Assembly: GCA_046760905.1 (NCBI GenBank)
Contig: JBHIFB010000162.1
Span: 1 to 6,275 of the forward strand
Direction: 5' to 3'
Origin: JBHIFB01 sp046760905
Lineage (GTDB): Bacteria; Gemmatimonadota; CAZMKB01
Length of the DNA: 6,275 nucleotides
The notes under the pieces were generated by a model, which was not told the origin of the DNA, did not search any database, and worked only from the letters and a program-made list of their open reading frames with translations. Shown here piece by piece: positions 1 to 4,390 of this stretch (positions within the stretch are counted from its first letter, which is position 1; each line of letters opens with the position of its first letter). The position numbers and the translations under genes are program-made.

Positions 1-11
1 GCCTCAATAAA

Positions 12-108
12 TATCAAGGCGATGAAGCCGACGGTCACTCCCGTAACGTCCCTTGTAGTGAAAGGTCCGCACCGAGAGCGCCTGCAGCTTATCGCCATTC
101 CGTTAGGC
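12..108 (+). repeat. attC recombination site 1 (end of an off-window cassette)
   Basis: The right core is GTTAGGC at 102-108, fitting the GTTRRRY consensus. The inner right element GCAGCTTA starts at 84, and the inner left element TGAAGCCGAC lies at 23-32. A degenerate outer box TATCAAG at 12-18 sits at the same spacing as TATCAAC in the next site. The middle can fold through CCTT and AAGG around 51-65. Its inner sequence closely resembles the attC at 2896-2996. The 11 bases before it are the tail of a cassette whose gene lies outside the window. Confidence 0.8.
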
Positions 109-137
109 AACATGGAAGGCTTGGAAAGGGGGACGGT

Positions 138-668
138 ATGACTTCTCGATGCGCAAGTATCTGCATGATCGTTGCTGTTTGTTCCGCGGCTATCAGCATT
201 CAGGCATTGGCTGGGGACAGGGAGCAGGCCGCCGAGAACAAGGCAATCGTGCTCAAGGCATTTGAGATCCTTGGCTCCAGGCAGTACGATAAGCTTGATG
301 AGGTTATCGCCACTGACTATCGAAGACACTGTCAGGCGACACCCGAGGCAAAGGTGGAGAGCCTGGAGGACTTCAAGGCTCTGTCGGCGGAATGGGACAA
401 GAGTTTTCCAGATGCCAAGATGGAGTTGGATCTCATAGCGGTGGAAGGCGATCTCGTGGCGTTCTACGGCAGGTTCTTTGGGACTCAGAAGGGCCCGATG
501 GGATCGTTTCCGGCTACTGGAAAGTGGATGACATGTGATTTTGCTGGATTTCACCGACTCGAGGACGGGAAGATCGTTGAGACGTGGGTTACGTGGGACA
601 ACCTAGCGACGCTGACTCAGCTGGGTCTGTTTCCGCCACCTCCGCCCAGTGAGGGTGGTGCCGATTGA
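138..668 (+). CDS. Exported SnoaL-like / NTF2-fold protein (cassette 1)
   Basis: This 176-residue protein has an N-terminal signal peptide: a hydrophobic stretch at about residues 8-24 and a likely signal peptidase I site after A-L-A (residues 23-25). The mature part, about residues 30-165, looks like the SnoaL/ester-cyclase branch of the NTF2-like superfamily. It opens with the helix 'ENKAIVLKAFEIL', continues with 'LDEVIATDYRRH', and has the late strands 'GDLVAFYGRFFGTQKG', 'FHRLEDGKIVETWVTWD' and 'LTQLGLFP'. It ends in a run of five prolines and an acidic tail. Members of this fold bind small hydrophobic ligands in a cone-shaped pocket; some are cyclases, many have no known reaction. No substrate can be assigned here. 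The ATG follows an AAAGGGGGA ribosome site within the first 35 bases of the cassette, as is usual for cassette genes. No promoter is evident upstream. A second exported NTF2-like protein is encoded at 2381-2875. Confidence 0.85.
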   Translation: MTSRCASICMIVAVCSAAISIQALAGDREQAAENKAIVLKAFEILGSRQYDKLDEVIATDYRRHCQATPEAKVESLEDFKALSAEWDKSFPDAKMELDLIAVEGDLVAFYGRFFGTQKGPMGSFPATGKWMTCDFAGFHRLEDGKIVETWVTWDNLATLTQLGLFPPPPPSEGGAD

Positions 669-680
669 AAAGCTTTTGTC

Positions 681-776
681 TATCAACTGCATGAACCTGA
701 CAATCTTGCCTGTCACTGTTCCTGCGGTTGCAGGCCCCGTGCCAGCCTGCGCCCGAAGGTTACGCAGCCGTTAGGA
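681..776 (+). repeat. attC recombination site 2 (end of cassette 1)
   Basis: The outer left box is TATCAAC (681-687) and the inner left element is TGAACCTGAC (692-701). The inner right element is GAAGGTTA (755-762), and the core is GTTAGGA (770-776), whose last base departs from the GTTRRRY consensus. AACCT and AGGTT pair across the site. The middle has a perfect small hairpin, CCTGC-GGTT-GCAGG, at 721-734. At 96 bases it is within the known attC size range. Confidence 0.75.
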
Positions 777-790
777 CGATCTATCAAGAC

Positions 791-819
791 TTGACATTTT
801 AGATGGTATTATATATAAT
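791..819 (+). promoter_or_regulatory. Perfect consensus sigma-70 type promoter of the toxin-antitoxin cassette
   Basis: TTGACA (791-796) and TATAAT (814-819) match both consensus hexamers at every position and are separated by exactly 17 bases. Counting the usual seven bases from the end of the -10 box puts transcription start at about 826, the A of the toxin ATG. It lies wholly inside cassette 2, so the toxin-antitoxin pair carries its own expression signal. It may also drive cassettes further right. Confidence 0.85.
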
Positions 820-824
820 ACCAT
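803..824. promoter_or_regulatory. 22-bp perfect palindrome overlapping the -10 box, probable antitoxin operator
   Basis: The left half ATGGTATTATA (803-813) is the exact reverse complement of the right half (814-824), and the right half contains the whole TATAAT box. Ribbon-helix-helix antitoxins are known to bind palindromes over their own promoters, and such an antitoxin is encoded at 1248-1484. Autorepression by the antitoxin or the toxin-antitoxin complex is therefore inferred. Because transcription is predicted to start just after it, the palindrome should act as DNA and not as an RNA hairpin. Confidence 0.75.
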
Positions 825-825
825 T

Positions 826-1251
826 ATGAAACCGAAAATTGTTATTGACAAGAATGTTCTTATTGCGGGTTTATTATCCAGAAAGGGCGCCTCATTTCGT
901 GTTCTTGAATTAATAAGTGAGAATAAATTTGATTTGGTGATATCTGTGCCTCTGATTCTTGAATATGAGGAGGCCACAAAAAGAAAATCCAGAACAATCG
1001 GACTTACTTACTCAGAAATTGATGACATTTTAGACTATATTTGCTTTGTCGCGGATCTGAGAGAAGTGTTTTATCTCTGGAGACCTTTTCTCAAAGACCC
1101 AAATGATGATATGATTCTGGAGTTAGCAGTAGAAGCAGAATGCGATTTCATTGTAACTCATAATATAAGAGATTTCGCAGGTTCTGAGAAATTTGGGATA
1201 CATATAATTACCCCGAGAGAATTTTTGCGAGAAATAGGAGATTTGCCATGA
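826..1251 (+). CDS. PIN-domain ribonuclease toxin, COG1569/TIGR00305-like (cassette 2)
   Basis: This 141-residue protein spans one PIN domain. The first acidic residue is D8 in 'VIDKNVLIAGLLS', followed by E46 in 'VPLILEYEE', D94/D95 in 'KDPNDDMILELA' and D116 in 'THNIRDF'. This is the Mg-binding acidic set of PIN nucleases, which typically cut RNA. Length and motifs fit the 'putative toxin component, PIN family' group. K9 stands where the common motif is D-T-N, a substitution worth noting. The start is fixed because D8 leaves no room for a later one. There is no Shine-Dalgarno: the predicted transcript begins at the ATG, suggesting leaderless translation. The stop overlaps the antitoxin start by four bases (ATGA), so the order is toxin first. 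The gene is visibly more AT-rich than cassette 1 or the backbone genes, consistent with separate ancestry. RNase activity and target are not shown by sequence. Confidence 0.88.
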   Translation: MKPKIVIDKNVLIAGLLSRKGASFRVLELISENKFDLVISVPLILEYEEATKRKSRTIGLTYSEIDDILDYICFVADLREVFYLWRPFLKDPNDDMILELAVEAECDFIVTHNIRDFAGSEKFGIHIITPREFLREIGDLP

Positions 1252-1484
1252 GCGCTATAAGTGTGAGATTATCAGAATCACTACATCGAAAAGTGAGAGA
1301 ACTTGCAAAGAAAGAGGGAGTTTCCATCAATCAATTCATCTCAACTGCACTTGCTGAGAAATTATCCGCTCTCTTAACTACTGAGTATTTGGAAAAACGT
1401 GCCAGACGAGGTGATAGAAGAAGATTCAAGAAGGCACTCTCCAAAGTCAAGAATCGAGAACCTTCCGAAGGAGATAAAATATAG
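1248..1484 (+). CDS. Ribbon-helix-helix antitoxin, HicB/Arc-like (cassette 2)
   Basis: This 78-residue protein has an N-terminal ribbon-helix-helix DNA-binding domain. The strand is 'AISVRLS' (about residues 3-9), helix one is 'ESLHRKVRELAKKEG' and helix two is 'INQFISTALAEKLSAL'. The C-terminal tail, about residues 44-78, is basic and charged; in such antitoxins this part wraps around and blocks the toxin. The family resemblance is to the short proteins often named 'HicB family antitoxin' that pair with PIN toxins. The full HicB fold, with its partial RNase-H domain, is absent. An AGGAG site at 1236-1240, inside the end of the toxin gene, and the ATGA overlap indicate coupled translation. 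The inferred role is to neutralise the PIN toxin and repress the promoter at 791-819 through the 803-824 palindrome. Confidence 0.85.
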   Translation: MSAISVRLSESLHRKVRELAKKEGVSINQFISTALAEKLSALLTTEYLEKRARRGDRRRFKKALSKVKNREPSEGDKI

Positions 1485-1489
1485 GAACG

Positions 1490-1588
1490 GTCTAACACGA
1501 CGTTCAAGCTGACACCTTCGGGGGTCACTGGGTCTTGGAAGCAATCCCCGCGACACTCTTAGTGCAGCTTAATGCCATTCCGTTATGC
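1490..1588 (+). repeat. attC recombination site 3 (end of cassette 2), the most canonical
   Basis: The outer left box GTCTAAC (1490-1496) fits RYYYAAC. The inner left element TCAAGCTGAC (1504-1513) and the inner right element GCAGCTTAAT (1564-1573) pair with a bulge, and the core is GTTATGC (1582-1588). Inside, CGGGGGT (1519-1525) can pair with ATCCCCG (1544-1550). The size is 99 bases. The spacing between outer and inner left boxes matches that of classical mobile-integron attC sites such as those of aadA cassettes. Confidence 0.9.
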
Positions 1589-1619
1589 GAATGCAAAACA
1601 AAATAGGTGGATGAAAAGA

Positions 1620-2189
1620 ATGAAGGTGAGCATCATTAGTTATTCCGTTGTGATCCTACTGCTTTCACTTTTGATTGGTTGTGGGGATACACCTACTGGT
1701 CCGCGTCAGGAATCAGGCGGTAATCTACTTCCAAATGGCAACTTCGAGAAAAATGGTGAGCCTACTCTAGAAGGATGGCAGGCCACAAGTGAAGATTCAG
1801 CGAACTTGACCGAAGACGCGCCTCCAAATGGAGGAAAGTGGAGTCTATTTCGAGAGACTGAATGGCTTCCCGCACCTCTTGGTTTACTAAGTGAGCCTTT
1901 GACCGGATTCCAAAATAACGATATTCTGCGGTTGTCTGGATTTGTCCGTGCAGTCGGGGTATATGGGGGTGGTTACATCGGTTTGTTGGTAGGTTCTGGT
2001 TCCAATCGTTCTATGTCGAAGATAATAACAACATCAGAGGCTGAATGGACCTTTCTTAGTTTTGATGATACGCTTTTAGTCACTGAGCGAGACTCCATTT
2101 GGGTAGTTCTAGATGCTCTTTCTACTGAGATTGCAGAAGATCCTACAGGAGCACTTTTTGACCTTATTTCCCTTGAGAAATTAAAGTGA
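1620..2189 (+). CDS. Lipoprotein with jelly-roll carbohydrate-binding-like domain (cassette 3)
   Basis: This is a 189-residue protein when started at the ATG at 1620. That start has AGGTGG nine bases upstream. The ATG at 1611 directly abuts that site, and the one at 1572 lies inside attC. A short N-region and a hydrophobic stretch end in the lipobox 'LLIGC', giving C21 as the lipid-modified residue, followed by a flexible 'GDTPTGP' linker. The rest begins 'NLLPNGNFE....GW' and ends 'ALFDLISLEKL'. These edges are typical of CBM4/9-like and other galactose-binding-like beta-sandwich domains. The middle has alternating strand-like segments such as 'DILRLSGFVRAVG' and 'GYIGLLVGSG'. It should sit on a membrane as a surface or periplasmic lipoprotein and could bind glycans. 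There is no catalytic motif, and the ligand is unknown. No own promoter is seen; read-through from the toxin-antitoxin promoter is possible. Confidence 0.8.
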   Translation: MKVSIISYSVVILLLSLLIGCGDTPTGPRQESGGNLLPNGNFEKNGEPTLEGWQATSEDSANLTEDAPPNGGKWSLFRETEWLPAPLGLLSEPLTGFQNNDILRLSGFVRAVGVYGGGYIGLLVGSGSNRSMSKIITTSEAEWTFLSFDDTLLVTERDSIWVVLDALSTEIAEDPTGALFDLISLEKLK

Positions 2190-2214
2190 GTGATTGAGGT
2201 GGGATGTTTTCATC

Positions 2215-2322
2215 GCATAATAGGCCGTTTAAGCTGACAGTCCGCTTCGCACGGTCCGTATCGTAAATGCTATTACTTCAGCATGGCTCCGCGGCCTGCA
2301 GCTTAATGACATGGCGTTAGCC
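2215..2322 (+). repeat. attC recombination site 4 (end of cassette 3)
   Basis: The outer left box GCATAAT (2215-2221) is complementary at 6 of 7 positions to GTTATGC, the core whose TT end begins this same cassette at 1583. The inner left element TTAAGCTGAC (2229-2238) pairs with GCAGCTTAA (2299-2307), and the core is GTTAGCC (2316-2322). An inner hairpin ATGCT/AGCAT (2267-2271 with 2280-2284) adds to the folded form. The size is 108 bases. Confidence 0.88.
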
Positions 2323-2380
2323 ACCAGCATTCTAATACATTCTGTAGGGTCATTTTCGATTCAAAAAGGGAGTTGATTGT

Positions 2381-2875
2381 GTGAGTATCCTATCAGGGAT
2401 TAATTGGCCAATACGTTTGATCGTCATTCTTGCTGCGGGATCTATGATTTCGGTATGTTCTCCGTTCTCTAGGACAGGAGGCGAATCGACGGTTTCGAAG
2501 CATGTCTCTGCAAACGAAGACAATAAGACTATCGTTATGCAATTTTTTGAAGAAGTTGTCAGTCAGGGTAATATAGATGTTATCAATGAACTCCTCGCTC
2601 CTAATTGCAGATACTTCGATGCGGGCAATATTAGAACAACAAATATTCCAGAATTTATTGACTATTTAAAGGAAGCTCGCATGCCGTTTGACAGCATTTA
2701 TGTGAAGATCGATAACCTAATCGCTGAAGGCAATCGGGTTGCGGTTCGCTGTTCATACCATTTGGTGATTGCTGGAGAACACTCCGTGGCACTGGTGATG
2801 GCCGATTTTCTTGTAGAAGATGGAAAGATTGTCGAAATGTGGCGTTGTGTTCCGGCAAGGAGCCATGGGAAATAG
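2381..2875 (+). CDS. Second exported SnoaL-like / NTF2-fold protein (cassette 4)
   Basis: This is a 164-residue protein with a GTG start preceded by AAGGGAG at 2366-2372, eight bases upstream. A hydrophobic segment at residues 11-25 ('IRLIVILAAGSMISV') is followed by C26. The cysteine could be lipidated, but the valine before it is a poor lipobox residue, so ordinary secretion or an N-terminal anchor is equally possible. From about residue 46 the sequence follows the short NTF2-like pattern. The first helix is 'DNKTIVMQFFEEVVSQGNIDVINELLAPNCRYFD', then a helix 'IPEFIDYLKEAR', and strands 'DNLIAEGNRVAVRCSYHLV' and 'ADFLVEDGKIVEMWRCVP'. The ending 'DGKIVE.W' is shared with the cassette-1 protein, but the two are otherwise clearly diverged. 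Function is unknown; the fold suits binding or turning over a small molecule outside the cytoplasm. Confidence 0.82.
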   Translation: MSILSGINWPIRLIVILAAGSMISVCSPFSRTGGESTVSKHVSANEDNKTIVMQFFEEVVSQGNIDVINELLAPNCRYFDAGNIRTTNIPEFIDYLKEARMPFDSIYVKIDNLIAEGNRVAVRCSYHLVIAGEHSVALVMADFLVEDGKIVEMWRCVPARSHGK

Positions 2876-2895
2876 ACATAAATCAAAGATCCAAA

Positions 2896-2996
2896 TTAGG
2901 TACATTGTAAGAAGCTGACGATCGCTCCCGTCACGTCCCTTGTATGAGCAAGGTCCGAACCATTCGCGACCGCAGCTTATCGCAATGGCGTTAGCT
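2896..2996 (+). repeat. attC recombination site 5 (end of cassette 4)
   Basis: The inner left element GAAGCTGAC (2911-2919) and the inner right element GCAGCTTAT (2972-2980) are complementary with a bulge, and the core is GTTAGCT (2990-2996). The outer left box is degenerate: TTAGGTA at 2896-2902 by position only. CCTTG and CAAGG around 2938-2953 form an inner hairpin. The middle closely resembles that of the attC at 12-108. Confidence 0.8.
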
Positions 2997-3058
2997 GGCC
3001 CTTAATTGCGATACATATTCGGCTTGCTTGATGAAAAGATATCGAAGGAGGAGGTCCG

Positions 3059-3241
3059 ATGAGCAGACGGGGACTGGTCATTGTCGCAAACGCGATCATC
3101 TGGGCTGCGGTTATCCTGGCATCGGCTGTCGTACTTCAAGGCACGGAGTATTTCGGGCAGATGCTACCAATCCTTGGTGGCGGTGCGGGAGGTTCGATTA
3201 TCGTATTGGGAGGCGGTTTGCGCCGGGCCGGCGAGCGCTGA
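3059..3241 (+). CDS. Small two-segment membrane protein (cassette 5)
   Basis: This 60-residue protein has two hydrophobic segments. The first is about residues 5-26 ('GLVIVANAIIWAAVILASAV...'), and the second is a glycine-rich segment at about residues 35-54 with repeated GGG motifs ('ILGGGAGGS', 'VLGGG'). They are joined by a short loop, 'QGTEYFGQ'. The N-terminus starts S-R-R and the tail is RRAGER. By the positive-inside rule both ends would be cytoplasmic, making a helical hairpin. A near-ideal ribosome site, AAGGAGGAGGT at 3045-3055, lies just before the ATG and makes the start convincing despite the small size. I do not recognise a named family. It resembles small hypothetical membrane proteins that are frequent as lone genes in environmental cassettes, and no function can be assigned. 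Confidence 0.75.
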   Translation: MSRRGLVIVANAIIWAAVILASAVVLQGTEYFGQMLPILGGGAGGSIIVLGGGLRRAGER

Positions 3242-3316
3242 GGTCACGGCTCTGGCAATATAACACTTTCCTTCTGCTGTTTCACCTGTGCTCTCTCCGT
3301 GCAGGGATAGCGAGCA

Positions 3317-3510
3317 AGCTAATCACTCACTATAGCGGACCGGGGATGCTGCGGCAGAAGCAAGAGACAGTCACAATATGCATTCTTGGAAGAGCCAGTG
3401 AATGAGCCGACGACAATTCAACGATCTCAGCAAGGGGCAATTGCGATACTGATTCTTGGAAGGCTCTGTGAGGGCGCGATCCCCGATCGCTCAGCTCGCA
3501 GCCGTTAGGC
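3317..3510 (+). repeat. Long or composite attC recombination site 6 (end of cassette 5)
   Basis: The right end is clear: inner right element CTCAGCTC (3490-3497) and core GTTAGGC (3504-3510). Two left halves compete. At 3317, AGCTAAT is complementary at 6 of 7 positions to the start of its own cassette (GTTAGCT), with TATAGCGGAC (3331-3340) at the canonical spacing. At 3404-3411, GAGCCGAC pairs better with the right element but has no good outer box. The first choice gives 194 bases, longer than usual attC sites; the second gives about 115. ATTCTTGGAAG is repeated directly at 3382 and 3452. A hairpin GCGATC-CCC-GATCGC lies at 3476-3490. The stretch 3242-3316 shows nothing recognisable. Confidence 0.65.
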
Positions 3511-3529
3511 CGCAACACGGGAGGGTGTC

Positions 3530-3928
3530 TTGAGCGCTCAGACCGAAGCCAGAATCCTCGGGTCGGTGGGCGGCACACCACTGGTAGAATTGACTCGTGT
3601 CGTTCCACAGGGGTTTGCCCGGGTCTTTGTGAAGGTAGAAGGCCACAATCCGACGGTGAGCATGAAGGACCGGATGGCTCTTTCGGTCATCGATCGAGCG
3701 GCCGCCTCTGGAAGGCTTTTACCCAGTGGGCGGGTGGTCGAGTACACGGGTGGCAGCACCGGAACCTCGCTTGCCTTCGTCTGTGCGGCTCGAGGGTACT
3801 CCATCACCGTAGTTACCTCGGACGCGTTTAGTCAAGAAAAGCGCGACCACATGCGCGCGCTTGGGGCAGAGGTGATCGAAATCGAGAGCGAAGACGGCCG
3901 AACGACGAAGAAGCTGATCCAGGGATAA
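3530..3928 (+). pseudogene. 3'-truncated cysteine synthase-like PLP enzyme gene (cassette 6)
   Basis: The 132 residues match the N-terminal part of a fold-type II PLP enzyme of the cysteine synthase/CBS group. They include the entry motif 'GGTPLVEL' (residues 14-21), the Schiff-base lysine K46 in 'VSMKDRMAL', and the substrate or phosphate loop 'TGGSTGTSLAF' (73-83), a variant of the usual TSGNTG. Then comes 'SQEKRDHMRALGAEVIEI'. Full enzymes are about 300 residues and continue after 'TKKLI' with the C-terminal PLP-phosphate loop and substrate domain. Here a stop follows 'TKKLIQG'. Reading on in the other two frames gives no cysteine synthase sequence, so this is a cut and not a frameshift. 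The start is TTG with GGGAGGG five bases before it. No attC follows, so the cassette has lost its 3' end. The product probably cannot fold into an active enzyme. Confidence 0.8.
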
Positions 3929-4081
3929 GCGGCAAGCGCTATCGTGCTCGCCATTGTGTAGTATCGACGATGGGTGTATTTTACTTTTTTCGCCAAGATC
4001 CCTCTCGCAATAGTATAGTATTAGCAGTCAGAGGGGGTGATGGTTGATGTCCGAGAGTTTTCGGGAAGGAGAGCACAAACA
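3929..4081. other. Junction between broken cassette and chromosomal genes
   Basis: No gene or attC site is seen. The sequence turns AT-rich from about 3975. A -10-like TATAGT lies at 4014-4019 without a good -35 box, so a promoter for the downstream pair is possible but weakly supported. A reading frame running into the next gene could start at GTG 4037 or ATG 4040, but these lie upstream of the family's usual N-terminus. The array end or a deletion scar must lie in this stretch. Confidence 0.5.
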
Positions 4082-4390
4082 ATGATCGTCACAGCTGTTA
4101 CAGTCTATGTGAAGCCGGAGCATGTGAACGATTTCATCGAGGCCACGGCGAAAAACCATGAAGGTTCAATCGAGGAGCCCGGCAACATGAGGTTTGACGT
4201 CCTCCAGTGCACTGATGATCCATCGAGGTTTCTGCTATATGAGGCATATGAGTCAGAGGAGGCGGCTGCCGCCCACAAATCAACAGAACACTATCTCAGA
4301 TGGAAGGAAACGGTTGCTGACTGGATGGCCAGGCCTCGCGAGGGAATCTCACACAGGGTGGTATTTCCAGGGGAGCGGAGTAAATGGTAG
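4082..4390 (+). CDS. Antibiotic-biosynthesis-monooxygenase (ABM) fold protein, LsrG/YgiN-like
   Basis: This 102-residue single-domain protein has a dimeric alpha-beta ferredoxin-like ABM fold. It starts 'MIVTAVTVYVKPEHVNDFIEAT', then 'NHEGSIEEPGNMRFDVLQ', the strand 'RFLLYEAYESEEAAAAHKSTEHYLRWKETV' and 'DWMARPREG'. These are the family hallmarks, with N-H in the first helix end and 'E-A-Y...A-A-H' in the third strand and helix. Members include quinol monooxygenases and the AI-2 phosphate-processing isomerase LsrG; many act without cofactor. The ATG at 4082 is chosen because family members start at this strand and AAGGAG lies at 4066-4071. The alternative GTG/ATG at 4037/4040 would add 15 or 14 unconserved residues. 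Its last seven bases overlap the alcohol dehydrogenase start, so the two are coupled. A role in detoxifying or shuttling a small carbonyl compound with the dehydrogenase is only inferred. Confidence 0.85.
   Translation: MIVTAVTVYVKPEHVNDFIEATAKNHEGSIEEPGNMRFDVLQCTDDPSRFLLYEAYESEEAAAAHKSTEHYLRWKETVADWMARPREGISHRVVFPGERSKW

Larger units (their letters stand above)
1..3928 (+). mobile_element. Integron gene-cassette array (distal part, no integrase in window)
   Basis: Five complete cassettes and one truncated cassette are laid head to tail, each a plus-strand gene followed by an attC-like site. Cutting each core site between G and TT gives cassettes at 103-770, 771-1582, 1583-2316, 2317-2990, 2991-3504 and from 3505 to a lost end. 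The sites share an inner left element resembling AAGCTGAC and an inner right element resembling GCAGCTTA. These are complementary apart from single bulges, as known for attC sites folded as single strands by IntI. Two cassettes (3 and 5) have an R'' box complementary at 6 of 7 positions to their own 5' end, which is expected of a cassette that once circularised. No intI or attI is seen, so the platform is either off the left edge or absent. Cargo order is SnoaL-like, toxin-antitoxin, lipoprotein, SnoaL-like, small membrane protein, cysteine synthase fragment. Confidence 0.85.

Noticed and set aside
781..796. TATCAAG followed by TTGAC as an additional attC left half
   Set aside because: The spacing and inner box do not match the other sites, and the bases are better explained as the -35 region of the toxin-antitoxin promoter.
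1572..1619. Upstream start (ATG 1572) for the lipoprotein
   Set aside because: It lies inside the attC right half, has no ribosome site, and would put 16 extra, partly polar residues before an already complete lipoprotein signal.
3028..3405. 125-residue plus-strand frame overlapping the small membrane protein
   Set aside because: Its first codons read straight through the AAGGAGGAGGT ribosome site as arginines. It covers the same bases as the well-supported 60-residue gene and runs into the attC region; the product is arginine-rich with no domain.
1..3510. Regularly placed repeats as a CRISPR array
   Set aside because: The repeats are about 100 bases, variable, internally palindromic and separated by whole genes, which fits attC sites and not CRISPR repeats.
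3899..4036. Frameshift continuation of the cysteine synthase fragment
   Set aside because: Translation of the other two frames past 3905 gives either an immediate stop or sequence without any cysteine synthase motif, so truncation is the better explanation.
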